Under the pieces are notes generated by a model. That model did not search any database and had not been told where the DNA came from. It saw only the letters and a program-made list of their open reading frames with translations. From Candidatus Cloacimonadota bacterium (GTDB taxonomy: Bacteria > Cloacimonadota > Cloacimonadia > Cloacimonadales > TCS61): a stretch of 64,000 nucleotides of DNA. Shown one piece after another: positions 24,888 to 35,118 of this stretch (position 1 is its first letter; every line of letters begins with the position of its first letter). The stretch is from assembly GCA_021734835.1 (NCBI GenBank), contig JAIPIH010000001.1:186001-250000 (forward strand). Reading direction: 5' to 3'. A program made the position numbers and the translations under genes.

Positions 24888-25286
24888 ATGAACAAGAATA
24901 GAAAAGTGGAACTTTCAACAATCATCGGCAAAGGTAGTAAAGTGGTAGGTACTTTAGAAGTAAAAGGCGGAGTTCGACTGGACGGTGAAATAGAAGGAAC
25001 TATCCAAACTGACGGCTTTGTAACTATTGGTAATTCCGGCGTCGCAAAAGCAGATATTAAAGCAACTGAATGCCTGATCTCAGGTAAAGTTGAAGGAAAT
25101 GTAACCTGTACTGATGCTATCGAATTGGACAAAAGCGCCAGAATGAATGGAGATATTGTTGCTAAAATTTTAAAGATCCATACCGGAGCAGTTTTCAACG
25201 GTAGCAGCTCAATGTCTTCAGCCCAAAAGAAAATAAGTAAATCAGTTCCGAGAGAAAATGTTGAAAAAGAACAAAAAACTGAATAG
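24888..25286 (+). CDS. Bactofilin (polymer-forming cytoskeletal protein)
   Basis: 132 residues. The DUF583 beta-helix repeats are clear: TIIGKGSKVVGTLEVKGGVR, LDGEIEGTIQTDGFVTIG and ADIKATECLISGKVEGNV. Short disordered tails flank the core. Bactofilins form nucleotide-free filaments at the membrane. AGGAGG lies upstream of the ATG. The 3' end overlaps the next gene by 29 bases. Confidence 0.9.
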   Translation: MNKNRKVELSTIIGKGSKVVGTLEVKGGVRLDGEIEGTIQTDGFVTIGNSGVAKADIKATECLISGKVEGNVTCTDAIELDKSARMNGDIVAKILKIHTGAVFNGSSSMSSAQKKISKSVPRENVEKEQKTE

Positions 25287-25497
25287 TGTATTAGTTAAGT
25301 ATATAAGCTTAATAACACAGTTAGGGCTTACCATGATCAGCTCAATTCTCATCTGCTTACTGGGTGCTGTTTATCTTGAACGAAAAATTCAAACAGATGG
25401 GTTAATAATACTCATCGGAGTGTTAATTGGTGTGGCAGCAGGTATCTTCTTATCCTACAAATTATTAAAAAAAATGTTGGAAAATGATCGAATTTAG
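25258..25497 (+). CDS. AtpZ/AtpI-like small membrane protein
   Basis: 79 residues with two membrane helices (GLTMISSILICLLGAVYLE and LIILIGVLIGVAAGIFLSYK). This is the AtpZ-type 'F0F1-ATPase subunit' topology seen at the head of atp operons. Possible roles are Mg2+ handling or c-ring assembly, by analogy. It overlaps both bactofilin upstream and AtpI downstream. Confidence 0.65.
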   Translation: MLKKNKKLNSVLVKYISLITQLGLTMISSILICLLGAVYLERKIQTDGLIILIGVLIGVAAGIFLSYKLLKKMLENDRI

Positions 25498-25879
25498 TAT
25501 GGATGACAATAATCAATATATCAAGAAAATATTAGTGATTATTCTCTTGACAAACATACCAGCTATTCTGTCCTTACCTTGGTTCTTTAGGAATTCATTT
25601 AGTTGGATGATAGGAACAATAGGTAGTGCCGGAAACTTCTTATGGCTTGCTAATAATATCAAGAAGCAGATTGGCTTAATGCCAACAAAATCACGGGTAA
25701 ATGCAGCAAAAGGCTCCTTGATCAGGTATAGTGTTTTAATAGTATTTGCGTTGCTGGTAGTCTATTTATTCAAACCAAATATTATTATTTTTGGCTTCGG
25801 ACTTCTATCCGGTCAGATCGTAATATATCTTGTTGAATTTATAAATCATTTAAAGAACAATAAATACTTTAGAGGGTAA
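25484..25879 (+). CDS. atpI: AtpI-like ATP synthase accessory protein
   Basis: 131 residues with four membrane helices: IKKILVIILLTNIPAILSL, WMIGTIGSAGNFLWL, YSVLIVFALLVVYL and IIIFGFGLLSGQIVIYLVEF. Position just before atpB and size fit subunit I, which helps assemble the c-ring in Na+-type ATP synthases. Sequence similarity is weak, so the call rests on topology and place. An internal ATG at 25499 is an alternative start. Confidence 0.65.
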   Translation: MIEFSMDDNNQYIKKILVIILLTNIPAILSLPWFFRNSFSWMIGTIGSAGNFLWLANNIKKQIGLMPTKSRVNAAKGSLIRYSVLIVFALLVVYLFKPNIIIFGFGLLSGQIVIYLVEFINHLKNNKYFRG

Positions 25880-25880
25880 A

Positions 25881-26792
25881 ATGGCACAAAAGAAGAATCC
25901 AATATTAATGATAATATTGATATTTTTTTTGATCGAGATATCACTTGTCTTTTTCTCTAAAGGATTTAACAAAGAGATGCAATTAGGCTTTGATAAGGGA
26001 AAATTTGTTTTCCGGAATATTGAAAGTGAATATAACCTTCAACATAAAATAACAGAAGAATTCCAAATTGATGAATATTATAAGCAGTCCGGGGAAGAAC
26101 CTTCAATTTACGGCAGCAATCATCTTTACAATTTTTTCAAAAAGGTATTTGGACAAAATAGCGCTATGGGAACATTCCAGCTTTTAAGAATGCTCCTCCT
26201 TGTTGATATCTTGCTGTTGTTTCTGGCAATATTAATTAAAAAAAGACTATTGGAAAGACCTTCTCAGCCACAAATATTATTTGAAGTTACGTATTCTGCC
26301 TTAGAGCAATTTGTGATTGAAACACTGGGAAAAGAAAAAGTAAATTATACACCTTATATAGTTACATTATTTATCTTTATCTGGATTTCGAATATGATAG
26401 GTATGGTACCAATACCGGGCTTTATAGAGCCGACCAGGAATCTTAATGTTCCTTTGGGATTAGGTGTATTTGCTGTTGCTATAGTTCATATTACAGCTAT
26501 CAAAGTAAAAGGTTTTTGGGGTCATCTCAAAAATTATGTCAATCCTGTTAAAAATCCTCTGTTCTTACTTGATATTATCGGAGAATTTTCAAAAGTCGTC
26601 TCAATCTCATTTCGTCTTTTCGGTAACATATTAGGTGGTGCTATTATTATTTTAGTAGTGTCTTCCTTAGTCAGTTACGTCGTTTTCCCGGTAGGATTAA
26701 CTCTCTTCTTCGGAGTATTCGTTGGAACAATTCAAGCTTTTGTCTTTACAATGTTAGCACTTACATATATCGGTGTTGAAATTACGGAGTAA
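25881..26792 (+). CDS. atpB: F1Fo ATP synthase subunit a
   Basis: 303 residues. An N-terminal membrane helix is followed by a periplasmic stretch of ~80 residues and about five further helices. The essential Arg lies in ISFRLFGNILGG, and GTIQAFVFTMLALTYIGVEI is the conserved last helix. It forms the ion half-channels facing the c-ring. The N-terminal region before helix 2 is longer than in E. coli. GAGGG lies upstream, and the stop is 3 bases before the first c gene. Confidence 0.93.
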   Translation: MAQKKNPILMIILIFFLIEISLVFFSKGFNKEMQLGFDKGKFVFRNIESEYNLQHKITEEFQIDEYYKQSGEEPSIYGSNHLYNFFKKVFGQNSAMGTFQLLRMLLLVDILLLFLAILIKKRLLERPSQPQILFEVTYSALEQFVIETLGKEKVNYTPYIVTLFIFIWISNMIGMVPIPGFIEPTRNLNVPLGLGVFAVAIVHITAIKVKGFWGHLKNYVNPVKNPLFLLDIIGEFSKVVSISFRLFGNILGGAIIILVVSSLVSYVVFPVGLTLFFGVFVGTIQAFVFTMLALTYIGVEITE

Positions 26793-26795
26793 CAG

Positions 26796-27548
26796 ATGGT
26801 ATTATCAGTCGAATATATCAGGATTGCTGCTTATTTGGGAGCAGCTATCAGCGTGGGATTAGGTGCGATAACAACAGGAATCGGTTCCGGTATCATTGCT
26901 GGAGAAGGTGCTCTTGGAGTTATGAAACAACCTAAGGCTAATGATCAGTTATTCAGGACAATGCTGATTGGGCAAGCCGCTGCCCAGACCGCCGGTATTT
27001 TTGCTTTGGTAATTTCCATGTTGCTGATCTATGGCGGCTTTGATATTCCGGAAGGCGGTTGGTTCAGAGCTGCAGCTTTATTAGCAGCTGGACTCGCCAT
27101 GGGAATTGGTGCATTCGGCCCTTCTTTAGGAGCTGGATATTCCGGAGGCGAAGCTTGTAAATCAGTTTCAAGAATGCCTAAACACGGAAATGCTATAATG
27201 GGTAATATGCTCATTGGTCAGGCGCTTTCTCAAACTTCGGCAATTTTTGCTTTGGTTGTATCATTATTGCTACTATATTCTGTTCCGGTACAACCAGCAA
27301 ATCTAACAGTTGGGAAAATATTATTAAAATCAGTTTCCTTTATCGGAGCTGGATTAGCCATTGGCTTGGGAACTATCGGCCCCGGAACCGGAATAGGTTT
27401 TGTAGCCGGTAAGGCAAATGATATGATAGGAAGATTTCCCAATGAAAAATCAATTATTATGCGGACAATGTTTTTAGGAGCGGCAGTATCGGAATCAACA
27501 GCTATTTATTCGCTGGTGGTTGCCTTTCTGTTGATCTTTGCGGTTTAA
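26796..27548 (+). CDS. Triple-hairpin ATP synthase c-subunit fusion with one ion-binding Glu
   Basis: 250 residues made of three tandem c-type hairpins (approx. 8-80, 90-161, 175-249), six helices in all. The outer helix of each contains the ion-site motif. Repeat 1 has Q64 (AAQTAGIF), repeat 2 has Q146 (SQTSAIF), and only repeat 3 keeps Glu, E233 (VSESTAIYS). Inner helices have TGIGSGIIAGEGA, GPSLGAGYSGG and GPGTGIGFVAGKA. So one ion site serves six helices. Fused c subunits with lost sites are known in V-type rotors and in Acetobacterium woodii, where the four-helix c1 sits in a mixed ring with normal c. GGAG lies 6 bases before the ATG. Confidence 0.92.
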   Translation: MVLSVEYIRIAAYLGAAISVGLGAITTGIGSGIIAGEGALGVMKQPKANDQLFRTMLIGQAAAQTAGIFALVISMLLIYGGFDIPEGGWFRAAALLAAGLAMGIGAFGPSLGAGYSGGEACKSVSRMPKHGNAIMGNMLIGQALSQTSAIFALVVSLLLLYSVPVQPANLTVGKILLKSVSFIGAGLAIGLGTIGPGTGIGFVAGKANDMIGRFPNEKSIIMRTMFLGAAVSESTAIYSLVVAFLLIFAV

Positions 27549-27575
27549 TATTATTTTGAGAATATTGGAGGAAAA

Positions 27576-27827
27576 ATGGAACTAACATTAGCACAGGGAA
27601 TAGTGAAAGCGGCAGCCTTACTGGGTGCTGGAATGTGTATGGGAATGGGCGCTTTAGGACCCGGCGTAGGTGAAGGATTTGTAGCAGGAAAAGCTTGTGA
27701 AGGTATTGCACGTTCTCCTGAAAATGCTAGCCTCATTACACGTACTATGCTGGTAGGTCAAGCTGTGTCAGAATCAACAGGTATTTATTCATTAGTGATA
27801 GCACTTCTGTTGATCTTCTCAACCTAA
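27576..27827 (+). CDS. atpE: ATP synthase c subunit, two-carboxylate Na+ type
   Basis: 83 residues, one hairpin. TM1 has GPGVGEGFVAGKACEG and TM2 has GQAVSESTGIYSLVIALLLI. E66-S67-T68 and Y71 match the Na+ site of Ilyobacter/Propionigenium c subunits. The usual TM1 Gln32 is replaced by Glu (E33), giving the E/E pair described for the Fusobacterium nucleatum two-carboxylate rotor. A strong GGAGG sits 5 bases upstream. It is most likely the main c-ring subunit. A 76-base gap, the longest between the subunit genes from atpB onward, follows. Confidence 0.93.
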   Translation: MELTLAQGIVKAAALLGAGMCMGMGALGPGVGEGFVAGKACEGIARSPENASLITRTMLVGQAVSESTGIYSLVIALLLIFST

Positions 27828-27903
27828 GCAAAAAAACTCAGAGAATTAGATCTTGACTGCTGTTGGATTAAATCTGACTGCACGATAGTATTTTGGAGAT
27901 TTT

Positions 27904-28386
27904 ATGATTAATATAGATTATTCTCTCATTATTGTCATCTTGAATTTTGTGCTTTTACTTATAATTTTGAATAAAATTCTATATAAGCCCATGAAGAAAT
28001 TTTTGGGTGAAAGGCAGAAAAAAATCGCTGATGATATCGACAAAGCTAAAGCGTCACGTTCTGAAGCTGATAAACTTGTTGAGGAAAAAAGTAATGAATT
28101 AAAGAAATCGGCAGAGGAGATCAGAGCTTTAAAATCTGCTGCTGTCAGTGATGCAGAAGGCAAAGCAAAAGAAGTGATAGATAATGCCAAGAAGCATGAA
28201 AAAAGGATTTTACAGGAAACGGAAAAACAGCTTGAGGCAGAAAAAACAAAAGCGATGAAAGAAATTGAACAGGAATTAGCAGAAATTGTAGCTGAACTAT
28301 CTTCACAATTCCTTTCTGAAAAAATAGATGAAAAGAAGGATAAAGAGCTGATCACAAAAATTGTTTCTGAGAGGAAGAAAAAGTGA
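27904..28386 (+). CDS. atpF: F1Fo ATP synthase subunit b
   Basis: 160 residues. An N-terminal membrane helix (YSLIIVILNFVLLLIILNKI) is followed by LYKPMKKFLGERQKKIADDI and a long charged helix to the C-terminus, as in all b subunits. It forms the peripheral stalk. GGAG precedes the ATG. The stop overlaps the next gene's GTG start (GTGA). Confidence 0.92.
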   Translation: MINIDYSLIIVILNFVLLLIILNKILYKPMKKFLGERQKKIADDIDKAKASRSEADKLVEEKSNELKKSAEEIRALKSAAVSDAEGKAKEVIDNAKKHEKRILQETEKQLEAEKTKAMKEIEQELAEIVAELSSQFLSEKIDEKKDKELITKIVSERKKK

Positions 28387-28925
28387 AAGGTATTTTAGCT
28401 GCCAAAAGATATTCGCAAGCAATCATAACAGATCTGGATGAAAAAGAGATCCACTCTATTTTATCAGATGTTGAAATTTTGCAAAGTACTTTGGCCAAAT
28501 ACCCTGAAATACTGAGCATTCTAAATTCACACTTGTATACTCATGATTTACGCTTGGAAATAGTGCATGAAATGTCTAAAAATTTAAAGAATTCGAAATT
28601 ATGGGAGAATCTATTCAGCATTCTTTTGAAGAAACATAGATTTATTATTCTAAATTTAATCTTGCAGGATATGGAAAAAAATATCTTACATATTAAAAAT
28701 CAGATAAAAATTGATATGACCATTGCTCATGAGTTGTCAAAGAAGATGCTTGATTCCATTTCAAAAAAAATAGAAGATATTGTTAAAAAAGATGTAATTT
28801 TAAATATTAAAATTGATCCTGATATTTTAGGAGGCTTCGTGGCAAGAACTGACTCCATGGTTATCGACGGGTCGATTAAAAACAATCTAGTAAAATTGCT
28901 AAATGTTAAATCAATAAAACAATGA
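28383..28925 (+). CDS. atpH: F1Fo ATP synthase subunit delta
   Basis: 180 residues. The N-terminal helical bundle begins [20 protein letters not shown]. The C-terminal segment [20 protein letters not shown] is the family signature (GGxxxxxGxxxxDxS). It connects F1 to the peripheral stalk. The start codon is GTG, translationally coupled to atpF. Confidence 0.92.
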   Translation: MKGILAAKRYSQAIITDLDEKEIHSILSDVEILQSTLAKYPEILSILNSHLYTHDLRLEIVHEMSKNLKNSKLWENLFSILLKKHRFIILNLILQDMEKNILHIKNQIKIDMTIAHELSKKMLDSISKKIEDIVKKDVILNIKIDPDILGGFVARTDSMVIDGSIKNNLVKLLNVKSIKQ

Positions 28926-28932
28926 GGTCAGA

Positions 28933-30432
28933 ATGAAAATCCAACCAGATGAAATTAGTTCTATCCTGAGAGAAAAGATTAAAGGATTAAAACTTGAGAT
29001 AGATATTGCCGAGACAGGAAAAGTTGTTCAGGTAGGCGATGGAATAGCCAGAATTTATGGACTGAACAACGTTATGGCAGGTGAAATGATAAAATTCCCA
29101 GGTGATGTAACGGGAATGGCTTTGAATCTGGAAGAAGACAATGTAGGATGTATAATTTTTGGCGAATCAGAAAAGATAAAAGAAGGAGATATTGCCAAAA
29201 GAACTAAAAAAATCCTGCAGGTTCCTATTGGGAAAGCTCTATTAGGAAGGGTAGTTAATGCTTTGGGTGATCCCTTAGACGGTAAAGGTGAAATAAAGGC
29301 TGAAGATTTTAAACCTGTAGAAAGGAAAGCCCTGGGTGTTGTTGAAAGACAACCTGTTAAAGAGCCGCTTCAAACAGGTTTAAAAGCAATAGACTCTATG
29401 ATTCCGATTGGCAGAGGACAACGTGAACTTATCATAGGCGATAGACAAACAGGTAAAACAGCAATCGCAATTGATACTATATTGAATCAAAAAGATACGG
29501 ATATGGTTTGTATATATGTAGCAATTGGCCAGAAAAAATCATCAGTTGCAAAAATCGTTAATGTTCTGGAAGAAAAAGGAGCTATGGCATATACGATAGT
29601 AGTTGTAGCTTCTGCAGCTGAATCTGCTTCCCTACAATACCTCGCTCCTTATTCCGGATGCACAATTGGAGAATACTTCCGAGATAAAGGAGAACATGCT
29701 CTCATTATTTACGACGATCTTTCCAAGCATGCAGTGTCTTACAGAGAACTTTCATTATTGCTTAGAAGACCGCCCGGACGTGAAGCTTATCCGGGTGATG
29801 TTTTTTATTTGCATTCTCGCCTGCTGGAAAGAGCATCAAAATTGAATGATGAATTAGGCGGCGGCTCTCTTACGGCATTACCTATTATTGAAACTCAAGC
29901 AGACGACCTCACTGCCTACATTCCTACGAATGTAATATCAATAACCGATGGGCAGATTTTCCTGAATAGCCGTTTATTTTATTCAGGATTCAGACCTGCT
30001 ATCAATGCAGGCTTATCAGTTTCCCGTGTGGGAGGAAATGCCCAACTTAAATCCATGAAAAGCGTTACCGGACAATTACGGGTTGCCTTAGCTCAATATT
30101 CAGAACTGGAAGCATTTGCAAAATTTGGATCAGATCTTGATAAAACTACGCAAGATCAATTGAAAAGAGGTAGAAGACTTGTTGAGATTCTCAAGCAATC
30201 TCAATACTCACCCCTGTCTGTAGCCAAACAAACATTCATCATTTTTATGGCTAACGAAGGCTTTCTTGATGATATTGAAATAGAAAATGTAAAAAAAATG
30301 GAAGAAGAACTTTTTTCTACTCTTGATTCTGAATATAAAGATTTTATGAAGAGTATGATAAAAGATAAATTGAACGATGAGATCAAAGATGCCATGCGAA
30401 AAATTTGCAAGAAAGTATTAAAGAAATTTTAA
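28933..30432 (+). CDS. atpA: F1Fo ATP synthase subunit alpha
   Basis: 499 residues. The P-loop is in [32 protein letters not shown] and the ATP-synthase signature [13 protein letters not shown] (with the Arg finger) are present. It is a non-catalytic nucleotide-binding subunit of F1. The C-terminal tail is typical. GAGGT lies 4 bases before the ATG, 7 bases after atpH. Confidence 0.96.
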   Translation: MKIQPDEISSILREKIKGLKLEIDIAETGKVVQVGDGIARIYGLNNVMAGEMIKFPGDVTGMALNLEEDNVGCIIFGESEKIKEGDIAKRTKKILQVPIGKALLGRVVNALGDPLDGKGEIKAEDFKPVERKALGVVERQPVKEPLQTGLKAIDSMIPIGRGQRELIIGDRQTGKTAIAIDTILNQKDTDMVCIYVAIGQKKSSVAKIVNVLEEKGAMAYTIVVVASAAESASLQYLAPYSGCTIGEYFRDKGEHALIIYDDLSKHAVSYRELSLLLRRPPGREAYPGDVFYLHSRLLERASKLNDELGGGSLTALPIIETQADDLTAYIPTNVISITDGQIFLNSRLFYSGFRPAINAGLSVSRVGGNAQLKSMKSVTGQLRVALAQYSELEAFAKFGSDLDKTTQDQLKRGRRLVEILKQSQYSPLSVAKQTFIIFMANEGFLDDIEIENVKKMEEELFSTLDSEYKDFMKSMIKDKLNDEIKDAMRKICKKVLKKF

Positions 30433-30438
30433 ATAATT

Positions 30439-31293
30439 ATGGCTAATTTAAAAGAAATTAAAACTCGGATCGAAAGTGTTAAAAACACAAAACAGATTAC
30501 TAATGCCATGAAAATGGTTGCAGCAGCCAAGTTACGTAAAGCACAGAATAATATTATCAATGCAAGACCCTATGCTGATCATCTTGCTGAAATGCTAAAA
30601 ACCCTTAAAAATAAGAATGTATCTACAGAACATCCATTACTGGAAGAAGCATCTGATAAGGAAAAAACAGCTTTTATTGTTGTTACTTCAGATAGAGGAC
30701 TTTGTGGATCATTTAACACTCATATTATTAAGAAAGCGATGACTGCTTTGAAAGAAAATCCTAAAGCGGACATGATTTGTATCGGTAGAAAAGGATATGA
30801 TTTTTTTAGAAAACATTCCAAGAATGTTGTACATCATTATATCGACCTGTTCAACGAAATGGATTTCAGCGTTTCTACAGATGTTGCTGATAATATTTTG
30901 AACTTATTCCTCGATGAGAACTATGGCAAAATAGATGTAATTTATAATGAATTTAAATCTGCTATTCAACAAAATGTTGTTATAAAACAACTTTTGCCAA
31001 TCATTCCGAGTGAAGCGGAAGATATTTCTAAAGTGGATTACATTTATGAGCCCGATGAAGAAACTATTATTAGCGAATTGGGAAATAAATATGTTCATGT
31101 TGATATCTGGCGGATCATGTTAGAATCTTCAGCTGCTGAACAAGGTGCAAGGATGACAGCTATGGATTCTGCAACTGAAAATGCTGCAGATTTGATAGAT
31201 TCTCTTGTGCTGCATTACAACAGAGCAAGACAATCTGCTATAACTACGGAAATAATTGAGATAGCCTCAGGTGCTGAAGCTATTGAAAAATAA
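30439..31293 (+). CDS. atpG: F1Fo ATP synthase subunit gamma
   Basis: 284 residues. The N-terminal helix carries LKEIKTRIESVKNTKQITNA and MKMVAAAKLRKAQ, VVTSDRGLCGSFNTHI lies in the Rossmann part, and the C-terminal helix ends with RARQSAITTEIIEIASGAEA. This is the rotating central stalk. No clear SD lies before the ATG, so translation may depend on coupling to atpA, which ends 6 bases upstream. Confidence 0.95.
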   Translation: MANLKEIKTRIESVKNTKQITNAMKMVAAAKLRKAQNNIINARPYADHLAEMLKTLKNKNVSTEHPLLEEASDKEKTAFIVVTSDRGLCGSFNTHIIKKAMTALKENPKADMICIGRKGYDFFRKHSKNVVHHYIDLFNEMDFSVSTDVADNILNLFLDENYGKIDVIYNEFKSAIQQNVVIKQLLPIIPSEAEDISKVDYIYEPDEETIISELGNKYVHVDIWRIMLESSAAEQGARMTAMDSATENAADLIDSLVLHYNRARQSAITTEIIEIASGAEAIEK

Positions 31294-31312
31294 TATTCAG
31301 ATAAAAATATAA

Positions 31313-32722
<1,410 letters not shown>

Positions 32723-32729
32723 TCATAAA

Positions 32730-33128
32730 ATGAGTAAAATTCATGTTACGATCATTCAGCCAACCAAAATAAAAGTCGATCAGGAATACGAGCATATAAT
32801 TATTCCGGGTGTAGATGGAGATTTTGGTGTCTCTCCCGAGCACACTCCTTTCATCACAAAGATCAGATCGGGGGTACTTCAACTTTTCACTGGTAGTAAA
32901 ACAGAAAAGTATGCTATTCACGATGGCTTTGTTACAGTTGAAAATAATACCGTAAAAATTGTTTGTGATACTATTGAAAAAGAAAATGAAATCAATGCGA
33001 AAAGAGCTAAATCTTCTAAAGAACGAGCCGAAAAGCGATTAAAAAGCTCCGAATCGGATATAAATTTCAGACGGGCTGAACTTTCCTTAAAACGAGCTTT
33101 GATCAGGCTATCTTTAGGCTCTAGTTAA
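32730..33128 (+). CDS. atpC: F1Fo ATP synthase subunit epsilon
   Basis: 132 residues. The beta-sandwich domain has HIIIPGVDGDFGVSPEHTPF and AIHDGFVTVENNTVKIV. The C-terminal helical pair is rich in Lys/Arg/Glu (KRAKSSKERAEKRLKSSESD) with an AELSLKRALIRL end. It couples rotation and can inhibit hydrolysis. It is the last gene of the atp operon. No terminator was found in the 46 bases before the next gene. Confidence 0.93.
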   Translation: MSKIHVTIIQPTKIKVDQEYEHIIIPGVDGDFGVSPEHTPFITKIRSGVLQLFTGSKTEKYAIHDGFVTVENNTVKIVCDTIEKENEINAKRAKSSKERAEKRLKSSESDINFRRAELSLKRALIRLSLGSS

Positions 33129-33174
33129 CCGAATTTGGTGGCTTTATAAATCATTTTATTAATTGGAAGCATTC

Positions 33175-34380
33175 ATGAAAATCCCATTTTTAATGTTAAT
33201 TGCTTTTATCCTAATTTCATGCCAAAAAAAAGAAAATATTGAAGTTGAGAAACCTTCACTTCAAAATATTGATTCCGATAGTTTAGTTCTAAAGGGAGAA
33301 ACACACCAAATAGAAAAACAAATTCTTCGCACAGATCCACTAACAAAAATACACTACAATAAATATACAAAAGGAATATATTTGACAGCATATACAATTG
33401 CAACTCAAAATATTTCTTCTGTCTTGGATAGTGCTGAAGCAGCCGGAATAAACACAATAGTATTCGATCTGAAAAATATGAATGGGAACATATTCTTCAG
33501 AATGCCTCAAAAAGGCTTCCTAAAGGCCGATAATATAAAACCGATAGTTGACACCAAGAAAACTGTGACCTCTATCCATAAGCGAAATATGAGAGCCGTT
33601 GCCAGACTTGTTATGTTCCATGATCAAATAACAGCACAACGTGATTCCACTTTAAGGCCGCAAAATATTCAGGGTGGAAGCTGGCAGGAGAGTAAACGAA
33701 AAAAACCTTCCTGGTTGGATCCTTCCAATAAAAAAGTTCAGGATACATTATTTGAAATTATAAAAGAAGTTTGTCAGTTCGGAATTGATGAAATACAATT
33801 GGACTATGTTCGTTTCCCTACTCAAGGTGACATATCAAACGCTGTTTTTGCTTTTCAACGGGAGGACAGTCTTTTTATTAATAGTGATTCAACTTATATT
33901 TGTCGTGATAAACCTGAAATTATTGAGACCTTTGTACAAAAAGTAAAAAGTATTTGTAATGAAAGCGAGGTAACTTTAACAGCTGATGTATTTGCCATAG
34001 TTTCCTGGCAGCGGGAAGTTGATATTAATGCCACAGGTCAGGACATCTCAAGGATGAGTAAAAATCTGGATGCAATACATCCTATGATCTATTCATCACA
34101 TTTTGCACGTGATTTTGGTTACAGGGAAGATTTGCCTAACGAGCCATATTACATAGTTTACAAAGGTAGCAAATTAACATTACAATATACAAATAGCGAT
34201 TGCAAAGTAATTCCCTATATACAATCAAATTCTTGGAAAGTTAATTACACTTATGATTATATAATTGCTCAGATAGAAGCTGTAGTTGCTTCAGGAGCTG
34301 ATGGTTATATTCTCTGGAATGCTTCAAATAATTATTACCGAACTCTCAGGTGGATACGGGAATTCGATAATAACAAATAA
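33175..34380 (+). CDS. Lipoprotein with DUF4015 putative glycoside hydrolase domain
   Basis: 401 residues. Signal peptide and lipobox (FLMLIAFILISC) predict a lipoprotein. YTKGIYLTAYTIAT, GINTIVFDLKNMNG, WLDPSNKKVQDTLFEIIKEV and GIDEIQLDYVRFPTQGD are the characteristic (beta/alpha)8 motifs of DUF4015. The family is related to glycosyl hydrolases, but no activity is proven. The ATG at 33175 has GGAAG 5 bases upstream; the TTG start 12 bases earlier is less likely. It lies between the atp operon and parS. Confidence 0.82.
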   Translation: MKIPFLMLIAFILISCQKKENIEVEKPSLQNIDSDSLVLKGETHQIEKQILRTDPLTKIHYNKYTKGIYLTAYTIATQNISSVLDSAEAAGINTIVFDLKNMNGNIFFRMPQKGFLKADNIKPIVDTKKTVTSIHKRNMRAVARLVMFHDQITAQRDSTLRPQNIQGGSWQESKRKKPSWLDPSNKKVQDTLFEIIKEVCQFGIDEIQLDYVRFPTQGDISNAVFAFQREDSLFINSDSTYICRDKPEIIETFVQKVKSICNESEVTLTADVFAIVSWQREVDINATGQDISRMSKNLDAIHPMIYSSHFARDFGYREDLPNEPYYIVYKGSKLTLQYTNSDCKVIPYIQSNSWKVNYTYDYIIAQIEAVVASGADGYILWNASNNYYRTLRWIREFDNNK

Positions 34381-34396
34381 TGTTTCACGTGAAACA
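34381..34396. promoter_or_regulatory. parS centromere site, perfect 16-bp palindrome
   Basis: TGTTTCACGTGAAACA matches the universal bacterial parS consensus at all 16 positions. It starts on the base after the stop of the DUF4015 gene and ends 4 bases before the stop of the convergent EIIA gene, so it sits in a 20-base gap. ParB encoded at 23370-24221 should load here. It is the only site of this kind I found in the window, and its presence supports an origin-proximal position. Confidence 0.95.
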
Positions 34397-34400
34397 AAAA

Positions 34401-35066
34401 CTACTTAAGCACGTTTTTTGTTAAAACTTTTACAATCTCTTCGTTTGTTGTTGCATTGGTTAACGTCGTAAGAACTTCCTGATTCATAAGCAATTTAGAA
34501 ATATATGAAATTGAAAATAAATGCTGAATATCATCATGCAGTAATAACATAAAAAATAAATTAACTGGTTCACTGTCAATTGCATCAAATTCTATCTTAT
34601 TCTTGGAACGGCCAAAGATAATGCTGGGTGTCTTAACTTTAGAAGGATGTAAATGACGGGGATGCAGAAGCGCAACTCCTTTGCCTATCGCAGTTGAAAC
34701 TAATTCTTCTCTTGCAACTACAACCTGATACAGCCATCGATGATCTCTAACGATTTTCAAGTCCTTGGCTTTTTTTGACATCTCTCCGATAGCTTCGTAC
34801 TTATTGTCTGCATTAAAGTCCAAATAAACATTCTTTGCATTGAAATAATCCGAGAACTTACAAACTGATCTTTTTAACGCCAGGTTTTCAACTTCCCTTT
34901 CATTCAAATTCGCCAACCATTCATCAACATCTGCCTTATCTACTTTGTAAGTACTTCCAACTTTTTTTGTCTTGAATACTTTACTTTTAGTCATTTCCCT
35001 TACTACTGAATCGGTAACTTTAAGATAAGTTGCTGCCTGTCTTAACGTCAAATATTCCTTGTCCAT
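34401..35066 (-). CDS. HTH_17-PTS EIIA (fructose/nitrogen type) fusion
   Basis: 221 residues. The N-terminal excisionase-like helix-turn-helix (~1-55) has LTLRQAATYLKVTDSVVREM and ADVDEWLAN. A C-terminal PTS_EIIA_2 domain (~68-215) has ELVSTAIGKGVALLHPRHLH, with the phosphorylatable His in that segment. No EIIB or EIIC genes are nearby, so a regulatory (EIIA-Ntr-like) role with direct DNA binding is likely. The ATG at 35066 has GGAG 5 bases upstream. Divergent from lptE. Confidence 0.82.
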   Translation of the reverse strand: MDKEYLTLRQAATYLKVTDSVVREMTKSKVFKTKKVGSTYKVDKADVDEWLANLNEREVENLALKRSVCKFSDYFNAKNVYLDFNADNKYEAIGEMSKKAKDLKIVRDHRWLYQVVVAREELVSTAIGKGVALLHPRHLHPSKVKTPSIIFGRSKNKIEFDAIDSEPVNLFFMLLLHDDIQHLFSISYISKLLMNQEVLTTLTNATTNEEIVKVLTKNVLK

Positions 35067-35118
35067 ATCCACTCCACTTTTATATTTTTTAGTACTTTAA
35101 TTAATTTCCTAATATTTT

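Noticed and set aside
34381-34396. Palindrome read as a terminator
   Set aside because: It is an exact parS consensus with no central loop and no T-run on either side that fits a terminator.
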